64,000 nt of DNA from Symbiodinium microadriaticum (Eukaryota; Sar; Dinophyceae; Suessiales; Symbiodiniaceae): assembly GCA_001939145.1 (NCBI GenBank), contig LSRX01000511.1:65153-129152 (forward strand). The letters run 5' to 3'. The notes under the pieces are model-generated. The model saw only the letters and a list, made by a program, of their open reading frames with translations, had not been told where the DNA came from and did no database searches. Shown one piece after another: positions 1-11,500 of this stretch. Both the position numbers and the translations under genes were made by a program. Positions within the stretch are counted from its first letter, which is position 1, and each line of letters begins with the position of its first letter.

Positions 1-182
1 AACCAAAAAACCAAAACTGTTCCAGCATTCTCCGTGGAGCTTTGGTTTTTTGGTTTCGGTCGTCGGGTGGTTCTTCACGGACACATTCGGAGGGCTCAAA
101 CTCGATACCCCGGAAAAAGCACGAAAACGCCGGTGGGAGCGATGTTTTGAAGGGAGACGGTCTGTCATGGGGGCGGGGTGAC

Positions 183-272
183 CATATATATATATATATA
201 TATACATACATACATATACACACATACATATACATACACACGCATACATACATACATACACACACACACACG
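183..272. repeat. (AT)n / (CATA)n / (CA)n microsatellite
   Basis: A compound simple repeat: an AT run, then ACAT tetranucleotides, then a CA run. The tyrosine/isoleucine/histidine-rich open frames over it are artefacts of the repeat. Confidence 0.95.
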
Positions 273-409
273 CTCGCGCGTGCAACTTGCTAGTAGGGCC
301 GATGTGGAGCCTTCGGCAGGACCTGAAAGAATTGCCTGTTATTGTGGGCCCCAACAAATTGTGTGAGTTTCTGGCCGAACTGCGGCATAGCACTTGAACT
401 AGGTGGAGC

Positions 410-930
410 CCATAACCCTTAACCCAAACCCCTTAACCCTTTACCTTTGAACCTTTACCTTCTTGACTAGGTCCCAAGTGGAGCCCAGAAACTGTGCGCG
501 ATGCTGATGGCCTGGCTGATGCTCAGGGTGTAGGGTTTAGGGCTTAGGGTCTTAGGTTTTAGGCTTTAGGGCTTCAGGTTTAAAGCCTAGGGCTTAGGGC
601 TTAGGGTCTTAGGTTTTAGGGCTTCAGGGCTTAAGATTTAGGGCCTAGGGTTTAAGGCTTTAGGGCTTAAGGTTTAGGGCCTAGGGTTGAACATCCCGCC
701 TGGCTGATGCTCAGGATGCCGGCGATACAGGCTGCAGCAATTTCGCCCACGGAGTGGCCAAGGACCACTGAAGGCTGCAGGCCCCAGTGCTGCCAGAGGT
801 CCTCAGGAGTTTAGGGCTTGGGGTTTAAGGTCTGGGGTTTAGGGTTTAGGTTTGGGGTTTAAGGTTTCGACACTCACACTCGCACGCAGCAGGCATTTAA
901 GGTTTAGGGTCTAGGGTCTAGGGTTTAATG
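410..930. repeat. Degenerate telomere-like TTTAGGG repeat block 1
   Basis: The block opens with about 60 bases of CCCTAA-like sequence (410-470). From 527 it is dominated by TTTAGGG/TTAGGGC-type heptamers with many single-base variants, broken by about 120 bases of non-repeat sequence near 690-810. TTTAGGG is the telomere unit of plants and of many algae, including dinoflagellates. The copies are too diverged to be an active telomere end. Confidence 0.8.
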
Positions 931-1290
931 GAAATGCAAACTGCTCAAGCCGCTCAGAGGCGGGTACACGCTTCCGCACTTCCCCCCCCCTACTCATGCA
1001 AGGTTCCGCATGCAGAATGTTCAGCGACACCGTGACCAGGGGCGAGTTCGGAGCAGTGTGTTCTCCGAGGTTCTCTTGCAAGAATGCCTCAGGATCAAAA
1101 ATGCAGCAAACAATTCTCGGCCTAAAGCATGGAAAACCCACAGTCCAGAATGCAATTCACAGCCTGAAGCGTGAAACCCAACGCTAGACTCTTCGACGCG
1201 CTTCGAGATCATTTCCCCTATTTCCTTTCTTCCCCCAAACTCCGAACCACCCAAAACCCCAGTCTGACTTCCCACAGATAAACTCTAGAG
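931..1290. other. Non-repetitive spacer between telomere-like blocks
   Basis: About 360 bases with no recognisable gene. Short open frames occur on both strands without domain-like content. Confidence 0.5.
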
Positions 1291-1556
1291 AGTACAACCC
1301 TAACACCCTAAACCCCAAAAGCCCTAAACCCCTAAAACCCTAAAAACCTAAACTTAAAAGCCCTAAAGCCCTAACCTCTAAAACCCTAAAACTCTAAACT
1401 TTGAACCCCAAAACCCTAAAACCTTAAACCCTAAAACCCTAAAAGTTTAAATTAAACCCTAAAACCCTTCAGTAAAACCCTAAAACCCTAGATCCCTAAA
1501 GCCCTCGAGCCCTAGAACCCTAAAGCCCTACAAACCTAAAACCCAAACCCCTAAAC
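1291..1556. repeat. Degenerate telomere-like CCCTAAA repeat block 2 (opposite orientation)
   Basis: Dense CCCTAAA/CCCTAAAA units, the reverse complement of the main orientation of block 1. The two blocks therefore face each other across about 360 bases. Confidence 0.85.
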
Positions 1557-3125
1557 CCGAGCCTCGGGATCCACCTGCCCTACCTCACGCAGAGCTTGCT
1601 GCACAGCAGGCCAGGATGGGCTGAGCTTCAGGACGGAGATGTCCTAATTTTCAGAAATGAAAGCTTTGTTTTCTTTCTTGGCGGAGGGGGGGGGAGGATG
1701 GGCTGTGAGCTTCAGGGCGGAAATGTCCTCGTCTTCAAAGGTGGTTTAGGGATTTCGACACTCACACTCGCACGCAGCGGGCAAGGCTCTCATGGTTCGG
1801 TGCCCCTTCGTCACGACTATCCAGGGACATTATTACCCTGGTTCCTGCTTCAAAACAAACTTGCACTACTCTCCCAGCGCATCGTGCAGTGTATAGAAAG
1901 GTTTAGGGTTTAGGGTCTAGGGCTTCGGGTTTAGGGTCTAGGGTTTAGGCTTTGGGGTTTTGGATTTTTAGGGTTTAGGGCTTACAGCTCAGGACGGAGA
2001 TGTGTTCATCTTCAGAGGTGCAAAGGAGTTTCGAAATTAAGCTTCAGGGAGGGGTCCTTCACACCACCCTTGGGGCAGGATTTGACGATGAGTTTATAGC
2101 TCACTACAAGGCAAAAGTCCAAACCCCAGAAACATGGAACCCAGGCCATCCAGAAACAGTCTTACATGGTCTTCGCATCCCAGGTGCCGTGTCTGTACCA
2201 TGGGCGCCCTCACCGCTGAAAACGAAGACGCACGCTTCCGAGGCGGTTTGCACCAACTCCTTCTTTGGTCAGCGGTCCCCACTTTTCTGTGGGGTGGTTG
2301 GTCGGGGTCGAGATGCCTTTGCCGGAGCCGACTACTTCTCCTCCACCTACTCACCGATTGTCGCCATCATGGTATCTGGACAAATTTGGAGGTTCCAAGA
2401 ATTGTGATCTGATGAAATCTGGGGCGGAGCGTGACAAAGACAGGCATTCGATTCTCAACGCGGAGTGCTCAACACGAGAGCACCCCGGGCTGTCAAGGGG
2501 GACAGGCAACCCCGCGATGCGCGCTCTCCCCCAACTCTAGTTCATGAGCCGAAGTGAAAACTACAGAGTTGAGGAGGGTGCATATTATACGCAAATGTCT
2601 TGTTGCTATCGGAAATTTGATTCACCAAACTCACTGGACTCACTCAAGGACCCCCCGCCCTCCACGGAACTCCCACCCCCTTTACGCCCCTTCTGCAAGG
2701 CCTTTGCCATTGTCGGGACTTCGAAAACCGTGGACATGGCTTCTGCGGCCTCGCTCTGTGAATCCTGATCAGTCTGATGAACGCTGGAGCCTTCAAAGCT
2801 GCGAGTTGTCGTGAGGTGTATGGACCACGTCCCACGTGCAGGGCTCATTTTGGAGGGCTCATGGAACGCATCCCTTCTGACACAGGCTTGCAAGGGGAGG
2901 GGGTGCATGAAAAACAATCGGCCCCAGATCTATGTCCACTATGGCATGCAAAGGAGGAGGGGGGTTGGGGCATCAGGGACTGCCCCATCCCAAGGATGGG
3001 AACGATCAGCTGAGAGTTGCGGGTTTGGGGTTTACTTCAGGCGAAGAGCTGCCGAAACCCCCTGGCCCCTGGCAGAAACGCGGGTCTGGGAGGCTTTCGT
3101 AAGCATAGGGACCAAGGTCACAGGG
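1557..3125. other. Intergenic stretch with a small telomere-like patch
   Basis: No gene recognised. TTTAGGG-like units recur at about 1897-1990. A phrase around 'gatttcgacactcacactcg' occurs near 865 and again near 1752, so part of this stretch is an imperfect copy of the preceding kilobase. Short G-runs are present. Confidence 0.5.
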
Positions 3126-3435
3126 ATAGGGTTTTAAGGTTTAGGGTGTCCCAACACCTTAAGCCATGAAGCCCTAGATCTTGGAACCTGTTACCTCGTC
3201 CGCCAGCCCTTTATTCAGGAAGGGCCTAAACCCTGAATCCTAAACGCTATGCCCTAAACCCTGACCCTTAACTGTTAACTATTGACCACACTTCGCCAAC
3301 CCTTAAGCTCACCCTTCGCCCTAAACCCGTCACCCTAATCTCTGATCCCCCGGCCCTTAACCCTTAATCCTCAACCCAGAAACCCTCGACCCTAAACCCT
3401 TAACCCTTAGATCCTTAACCCTAATCCCCCGACCC
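3126..3435. repeat. Degenerate telomere-like repeat block 3
   Basis: Starts with TTTAGGG-type units and then changes to CCCTAAA/CCCTTAA-type units. Many copies have the order CCCTTAACC, a common decay form of the heptamer. Confidence 0.7.
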
Positions 3436-4893
3436 TTGAAAGCTCTCACTGTGCACGCGACCTGCAAAGTCCCTCCAGATTCATGAGAATATCTCTAACC
3501 TTTATCACCGACATCTTCTCAGGTCTTCACATAACTCCGCCATACTCCTCCTTGGGGCCTGTTTGCGGCTCTTTCGCGTGCTTCTGTTATCAGGAGAAGT
3601 CGGGCATTAAGAAACGTGAAGACTTGCTGGGATTTCGTTTAAGGTTTCACTTGGGGAGGGCAAGAGAGGCGGCAAACAAGGGCTCACAGAAGGGGTTTAC
3701 AGTCGGTTCTTGGTCAGGAACCCAGAAGACCAACATTGTTCGCTGCGCCATCTTCGCTGTGAAACCTCCAAAAACCCCAATCCTGGATGTCTTCGGCTCG
3801 ACGTCAGGCCCATGCAGGCTCTGACATGTTGAGAGTTTTGGTAGAACCTGTAAAAAAGCATCCGCACCTTCAGAGTGCTTCTTCATGCTCTTCAGCCACC
3901 AAGACCTGGGAGACGACACATAGCTCGTATGCGCCGCAAGCTGTAGAGAAGCCCTGGAGTGCAGCCAGTCATCCAATGTCCAAGATCAGCAAGCTTCGAC
4001 AACATCCCCGCTACCCAGTCGCACCCAGGCTACAGCTGTCAAAACGAAAAATTACCTAGACCCAAACCCTGAACCCGACACCCTCTACGGCCCCCAAGTC
4101 TCACCGTAAATCCCTCGCCTTACTTGCGGTCACATACGGCTACTTGTTGATGTCGCCACAACGCGAAGACAATCGATGCTACGAGTGTCGCTGAAAAGCC
4201 ATGAAATTCATATGAGACCGCTCGATTCAGCAGTTTGCGAAGAGAGACCTCGGCCACTTCTGCTAAGCTGGCAGTCAGCCAGCGAGTGGTTCACCATTCG
4301 CCTGTCCGACTGAAAGCGCTTCAGAGGCTTCGCATAAGCTTTGGAGGTTTGCAGTTGAAAGTGCGAGTCGCTTAAAGTTGCAGGGTTGGGTTTTAGATGT
4401 TTTGGTGTTTTGAGTTTTTCCTTTGCCTGCCTCCTGCTGGGTACCAGGCCGTTTACATGTTGAACTTGATTTCTGGTTACTGTACATTGCTCTTGCCTTT
4501 AACTGCGCTGGCGCACCCAGGCCAAGGCCTGACATCTCACTTTCTATCTGCCTGTCTGTCCTTGGAAAAGAGTGCGACAAGCAAACCCCCACTCGCAACC
4601 GACACAACATGGCACCTGTGCAAGCAAGGGAAGCTGAGGGTCGGGATCGCGAATTGAACCAGTGCAGCTCATGTATACATGCACAATATCACAGTCGCAA
4701 GCAGCAGATGTCACTTCATCGATCTTCATCGAATACGGGCTCGAACGAAAGTAGGCATAAAATGCACTTTGTCTGCTTGGCTCTGTAGCAGGCTGGATCT
4801 TGTGCAGCCAGAACTCTCACTCTACAGAGACTTTACAGGTCCTTGTGGCCAAGCGATACTGTGACGATGCTGGTGATCCAGCACGTATCGAGC
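3436..4893. other. Intergenic stretch upstream of the telomere-like region
   Basis: Short open frames on both strands, none with a recognisable domain. It borders the 3' end of the formin gene. An unrecognised formin 3' exon or UTR could lie here. Confidence 0.4.
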
Positions 4894-7621
4894 TCAGTTA
4901 GAGCAGGCCTCTTCCAGCTTCTCGGCCTGAGCTGCGCGGCCATATTTTTGAAAGTCAGCGTGACTGGAGAACCGCGGTCTTGCCGGAAAGATCGAGGATG
5001 CAGCATCCTCCTCGGCTTGAGTTCGGGTATCGCCACTCGAATTCGTCGAATCTTTGCCGCTCCGCCGCGGGGTCAAGCTTCGCAGGCTGCGATCACCGCG
5101 CTCCTTCTCGCGGGTTACATGCATCGTGGCGCGACGGGGAGGCATGGACGTCTTCCGCTTCTCCTTCAGCTCTTGCTGCTCAAAGGCTTTGTGGGCAACC
5201 TGAACATCCCGAAGAAACTTGTCCCAGATGTGAAAGAACTCGTCCATTGGCTTTCGGGCACCTCTTTCTTCCATATGAAACCAAACAACGATTTCTTCGT
5301 ACTTCTCCTCGAGTTGCTTCAACTCACCTTCTAGCTTCTCGAGCTCCTCGATTCGGCTTGCAAGCAACCTTTGGCAAGCCAAAAGGACGTCATCCACACC
5401 AGAACCTGAAGAGTGGGATGCTTCTGGTTGGCGAGCATCCATGCTTGAGCCTTGCGCGTCTGCAGGAGAAAGGTTGAGAAGGCGGCTGGAGAGTTGCTCA
5501 GCATAGCTTCGCAATTTCCGCAGCTCGTCTGCGAGGTCGGGGGCCTTGTGTCTAGCAGCGCTTGTCAAGACTTCGAACTCGCCACCAGGAGAAAAAACAG
5601 TGCGAAGGTCTCCAGGATGCCGCCTCTCCATCTGTCCAGTGACATAGTCCACCAAAGTTCCCGGGCGATCGGCCTGTGACATCTTCACTGTTCGCATGAT
5701 TGGGAGTGTGTCCAGCGCAAATCCTCAGAGAAGCAGGGTGCTCTCAGAAACATCATTGAGAACCAGGACTATACAGTAATTAATTAGCAAGGTTGAGATT
5801 CATGAAAGAAGGAAAAAAACAGTTCCGAGTCGAGACACCATCTGCTCGTCCACGAGGTGTGCCGCCGTTCAAATAATTTCCAGCATAAAGGACAATCCCA
5901 AGAAGATGCCTAATGCAGCGGGAATCCAGCACGGAGCGACATCCCTCCAAGACGCTTCGCAGCCCCTCTGCTAGAGCATCAAACCGCTCCTGAAACGTAT
6001 TCTCGAAGTGCCAGGTGCGGAGTCGCAGCTCGAATTGAGGTACGGCAATCCAAGCCAAAAGAAAATCTTCTGCTGTGTCCCACACGTGCAGTTCATCAAT
6101 AGTTTGTTCAGCCTGTGCCTTGCGCAACAGCTTAATCTCGTCCTCCGATGGCAGGTTAAAGTGCAGTAGCTCTACTTGCTCGCTGTTGAGCACCTCGCTA
6201 TCCAAGCGAAGCAAGGCCCTTGCTGCAATTGGCGTGGGCGGAAGTCTCGCTAGCATGACACAGACTTGCCGTCTACGTTGCGTGTCCACGACCTGAACAC
6301 GCTTTACCATCGGACGGTCGCTCTCCGGCGAAGGCGAGGCAAAGCGATGAAAGCCTCTCAGAGGTTCATCACAAAACAAAGTCTCTAGCTGCTGCGTGTC
6401 AATCTGTGCACCTTCTTCTTCAATAGCATTCCAGACCGTGTTCTGCGCACTATCAATGCGAAAGGAGTTCCAGAAAAGCTTCTTGACTTGCACACCTGGC
6501 TTTACGTCGGGCTTCCTTGGTTCAGCTTTGGCACCTTTATCCTTTCCCTTGCCCTTGTCCTTCCCCTTGCCCATGCCTTTAGGCGGAGCACCCTTCTTTC
6601 CACCTTTCGGTGGCTTCTCTGGCGATGGCAGAGGAGAAGTTGAAGGTGACGAGGGCGCAGAGGGCGAGGAAGGTACAGGCATGGGCGAGGTTGTTGGGCT
6701 TGCTGGAAGGCAAGGTTTGGGATGTGGCTTTGGCGTGTCCAGCGCGACCGGCGAGGTGGTGTCATCAAGCGAGCTAGACGACTGGCATTGCCCCGCAGGC
6801 TTCGCCTTTGGCGAGCAGTGCTTCCGTTGAATTGGCAGCGTCGGGCAAGACGTGGGGATCTCCGAATCTCTGGCGCTTTCTGGGGCGCTGGTTGTTTTCC
6901 CAGTCCGATCCGGCATGCTTCCGACAGGCAACTCAAGTATGGGCACTGCATGGTTGGAAGTGGCACTGGAGATCTTCGTGTCTGAGGGAGGTAGATGGAA
7001 GGAATAATTAAATGGAGTCAGGCTCTTTGCTGGGCTTTGCCCCAGTGAAGGCCAGCTCCGCCTTGGTTGCATGTATCCCCTGCCGGGACTTGTCACGTTG
7101 ATCCACGGCGAATCGGGCAGCTCTGCCAGCCGCATGCGCACTTCCGCCGACGCAGAAATCAAGTCGCCTACCCTGTCCGGAGAATGTGCTTCTTGAAATA
7201 CCACTGACACGTCACTGTTGCCAAGCGATCCCAAGCCGGCTGCATCTGTTTCCGATTCACTTGCAGAGGCACAGCTATGCCAGTCAGACGAATCGTTCAT
7301 GGAACGGCCGAGGGGCCGTGATGTGAAGTGCGCAGAGTCACAGCTTCCAGTCCCTTCCGTGCGTCTGGAGTCGCGCCTTCTACTTGGCTCAGCCTTCGGT
7401 TGGTGAAAGAGAACTCCTTGTAGGCACCCACTCGCAGGCGCAGACGCGCCTTGGCCTGCGCCAGGTACCTGCCCGGAGACGATTTCGCACTTTACGGGTG
7501 CATGTCCTACATTCTTTCTTTGTTTGTGCCGCCAGCAAAACTCCATGAACCTGGCCCTGAAAGCAGCTGCGGTGTTACAGAGGAGGGGTAGGGCGGGTAA
7601 GGCATCGCTTCCAAAAGCCAC
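4894..7621 (-). CDS. Formin-like protein with FH1-like and FH2 domains (2 exons)
   Basis: Exon 1 is 7621-5839 and exon 2 is 5723-4894. They are joined by a 115-bp intron (5838-5724) with GT at the donor and AG at the acceptor. The splice gives one 870-residue frame. Residues 1-290 are low-complexity. Residues 290-345 are proline/serine-rich, like a short FH1, then a glycine/lysine-rich linker. FH2 starts near residue 374 ('VKKLFWNSF') and carries the conserved 'GNYLNGGTPRGRADG' stretch at the exon junction; exon 2 continues with 'FALDTLP' and a long coiled-coil helix. FH2 dimers nucleate and move with actin filament barbed ends, and FH1 recruits profilin-actin. This FH1 lacks long polyproline runs, so profilin binding may be weak. 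The start Met at 7621 is the first in frame; further 5' exons are possible. No N-terminal GTPase-binding or PTEN-like domain is visible. Confidence 0.88.
5724..5838 (-). other. Intron inside the FH2 domain (GT-AG)
   Basis: The donor follows 'GCAGATG' and the acceptor is 'TCTGAG'. Removing it restores the FH2 signature reading RADG-FALD. It is the only intron needed to join the two formin exons and it is of the standard GT-AG class, unlike most introns in the neighbouring synthetase gene. Confidence 0.85.
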
Positions 7622-8507
7622 CGCAAGCCGTAGTTCCCGTAGGTTTTAACATCTACTGCTTTTCCGCCGGAAGAAACCCAGGCCCAGCAGAAACTCAGAG
7701 GGCCTGGCCCGCGGCTTGGCTTTTCCTTGGTGGCGGGGACCATCCCGTTTCTTTAAGTTCGACAGGGAGCCATGAATCTTTCTTGGACGGCATTGGGGTG
7801 CGGTACGGCGGCATAGATGGACCGCGGGAGGGTGTGCAATGCGCAAGGGTACGCCAGCAGCGGGCGGGCATCTTTAGACCAACCTGGAGGGTAAGCGATG
7901 CACACGGTTGGTCATATTACGCCCGCAAGTCCGTGGTCGGGGTGAGTGTGTCGCATATAGAGAACCCGCGTTGATCGTAGTGATGCACGGGGTACGCCTG
8001 GGGTATTTGCACGCGGTCAACAGGCGTAGTTAGAGACCACCCAGAACGCGCGATTCGCGGGGTATTCGGGGTACGCCTGCGGTATGCTCGTGGTGGGGCA
8101 AAAAGGATTATTCGAAGCTTCGTGATATGTGTGTGCGGTGCGTGTGGGCGAAGCGAGGGAGACACAAAGTACGTGGAGCCAAAGATTTCAATGTTCATCC
8201 GGGGCATTTCAGGGCACATTGGACTCCGAAATGTGTTTGGGTTACCGACTTGACCTTCTGGGCCACTTCCCAGCGAAGCCAAGTGTCCCGTTGGGAGGAG
8301 ACTGTCTCCGCCGACTGTCGGATTTGCGAGGCGGAGATCCTGAAAAGCACTGCCAGGCACGTCACGAAACTAAAACCGAAAACACAAAACAAGAACAGCC
8401 AGCCCGTGCTCAGTGCTCCCAAGTGACTTTTCTCTGTTTCTGCATCCGCCTGATCAGGTGGCTGTGATATGCCGTGATCGCCCGAAACCATGTCAGACAA
8501 AACGCTG
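7622..8507. other. Spacer between the formin gene and the giant repetitive ORF
   Basis: About 890 bases between two minus-strand genes. Short open frames exist on both strands but none resembles a known domain. It could contain formin 5' exons or UTR. Confidence 0.4.
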
Positions 8508-11500
8508 TCAGGAATCTATATATCTTGCTTGCTGTGTCACTCTGTCTCTACTCGCAACCAGAGAGCCTATAGCAATTGGTGCTGAAAAAGATGCATGGCT
8601 GCAGGCGAACAGTCGCAGACGGGCCTGTGTCAGTGTTGTGCCCAAGCTGGTGCTGGGCATGACATTTGCTGCAGCCCGAACTTCAGCCTCGCTGTCAGTC
8701 ACCGAGCTTAGGCTGTCAGTCTTTTCTAAGGCGATGTCTCTCAGGCCAACATTCTCCGGGGCAGCACCACCCACATATTGCATCGGAACGCTTGGGAGCT
8801 CATGTGCTTTTCGGCTCACGGAGTCCGCCGCAATCCATTCAGGCCCCAGTTCCCCGAACGAGATGCACAGTGACGATGCTGGAACTTCCTCAGACCTCGC
8901 ATGGCGGGTGTGTGACATGTGCCTTACTCGCAGAGATGTGGAGGCCGTGGTGCAAGATCCCATGTGGGTTTCTTCGTTGCCAACGAACTTGTCAGAGTTT
9001 GTCGGGACAGGGCCGGATCCCTGCCGGTCTCGGTTCTGCTGGATTGTGCCAGCATCGCTTGTGTCGTCCAGCAAAGGCGCTCTGTTGGAAGGTGTCCAGA
9101 CAGCGCGATCTGCTCCGCCTGCGTTGTTCATCCCAGACGCCTGCGCATGACGTACGTCCAGCAGCCCTTGGGACTGATTTTCGGGGACCAGACGAGAAGC
9201 AACGGAGACAGTGCCCGCTGTCCGTGGCTGTCTCCCGGAATTCCCAGAGCATGTGTCGTCAGCTGGAATCTGGGCCAATGTGATGAACAAATCTTCTGTG
9301 CTGTCCCTTTCTGGTGTGGGTTCGTCCTCTGCAGCATCAGGCCTGAAGTGGTACACAACTGGATCAAGATCTGCACCATCACGTGTGAGAATAGTCGCAC
9401 TCACGCGTCTCTCACTAAGCCCGTGTGCAGAGCTGGAGCCGTCTGCCTGCGCCTGACAAGGACTGGACGCTGCGAGATCATGCAACCAGTGGCCAGCAAG
9501 ACTTATGCTATTTGCAGTGAGGTCGTCCCTTGCTGGTGTGCATCCCTCTGTAGACGAAGGTAGTTGAGCAAATGTATGAGGCAAAGGGTCCGAGTAACTG
9601 TCGCCATCTGGGACTGACTCCACGGATTGTGTTGCGAGGCTGTCCAATGGCAAGCGAGCTGTGTCCGGCTTGCTCAAGCCCTCTGCCCCTGTCTGGCTTT
9701 TGCCTTTGGCAGCTGCGGTTTGGTCCTGCCGCTGCTGCTCGGCGGGACGTGGGAGGGTGGAGGCTAGTGGGCCCAAAGCAACATCCCGCAACAAAGCACC
9801 AGAAAGATTTGATCCACTCAGAGAGGCATCTTTTTTACCGTCCCTTGATGGTGTGCTATCGTCCCCAGCTGCGAAACCTTCGGAGGAAAGCTGCTGTTGT
9901 AACGGATGGCCCAACGGGACAGGAGGCACGTCGCAGACTCGGTGCTGGACTATGTCTTGGCCCGATGCTTCCGCAGAATCAGCATTCCAGTCACCTGCGC
10001 CTGCACAAGTGGTAGGCTCTGCCTGGTGCACGATCTCATGATTACAGGTGCCAGGTGCTGGTGCTTCGGAGGAGGCATAAAGGTTTCCTGCTGGACTCCG
10101 AGTGGCATTCTGTGCATCGTCCCTTGATGGTGTGCTTCGCCCTCCACCTGGAAAAGCTCCAGAAACAGCTGCTTGCAGAACTGCGTCAGCCAAAGGCGTC
10201 AAGGGGATTCCGCCATCTGGGAGAGGTACTGACTCCACGGATTGTGTTGCGAGGCTGTCCAATGGCAAGCGAGCTGTGTCTGACACAAGCTCTGCATTGC
10301 TGCCGGCAATGTCTAAGCCCGGCTTGCTCAAGCCCTCTGCCAATGTCTGGCTTTTGCCATTGGCAGCTGCGGTTTGGTCCTGCCGCTGCAGCCCGGCGGG
10401 ACGTGGAAGGGTGGAGGCTAGAGGGCCCAAAGCAACATCCCGCAACAAAGCACAAGAAAGATTTGATCCACTCAGAGAGGCATCTATTTTACCGTCCCTT
10501 GATGGTGTGCTATCGTCCCCAGCTGCGAAACCTTCGGAGGAAAGCTGCTGTTGTAACGGATGGCCCAACGGGACAGGAGGCAAATCGCAGACTCGGTGCC
10601 GGACTCTGTCCTGGCCCGATGCTTCCGCAGAATCAGCATTCCAGTCACCTGCGCCTGCACAAGTGGTAGGCTCTGCCTGGTGCACGATCTCACGATTACA
10701 GGGGCGAGATGCTTGAGCTGCGGATGCCGCGCACAGGCTGTCAGCTAACATGGGGGCTGCGCTTGATCCGATGCGGGCAGTGCCAAGCTGCGCCAGGTCT
10801 TGGCAGGGTGCATGCGGCGCATCTGTGCCTCGCAACTCTGGTTCGTGGGCATCAGGATGTGAATTGTCAGAGTAGTTGACTGTGCTTACGAGGGCCTCAA
10901 GCTGCGCTTGCCCTACATCTGCAATCTGCCCGATGGTATGGCTTCCTGACCACCTCTCAGAGGTCTGCTTCTGATTCTGCATTGTCTGCATGTGGTCCTG
11001 TGCTGGCAGCATGGGTTGGGCCCGGAAGAAGCTGGACCTCACATCATCCAACAGCTCACGGATTCCCGATTGCGAAACTTGCGACCCAGACATGGCCTCG
11101 CGGGACGTTTGCAACAAATCGGTTTGAACCGGCCTTGCCCGTGTGGACAAGGGCACCGGAGCAGAAGTCGTGTGCTCGGCAGTCTGGCCCAGTGCTGATA
11201 CTGGCAAGTCCTCCGGCTGGCATCTCTGCTCCCCCTGCGCGGGTGACACCTGACAAGCTTCATGCTGTCCAGGGTGTGAGGTGCAAACTGCCGGCGATGA
11301 GGTTGTGGTGTCAAGCTTTGGGAAGCGACTGCCGCGTTTGCAGTCGCTCCAGTCTGCGCCACTGCTTAGCTGAATGTGGTTGGCCTTGGCTGCTATGACT
11401 TGTCCGAGAACGGTCTTATGCAAGCGTCCGTCCTGCGCAGCTGCTTGTTGTGGCTGTGGGGTCGCGGACTGAACTACGCCTCCGCGTTCCGGGATGGGCA

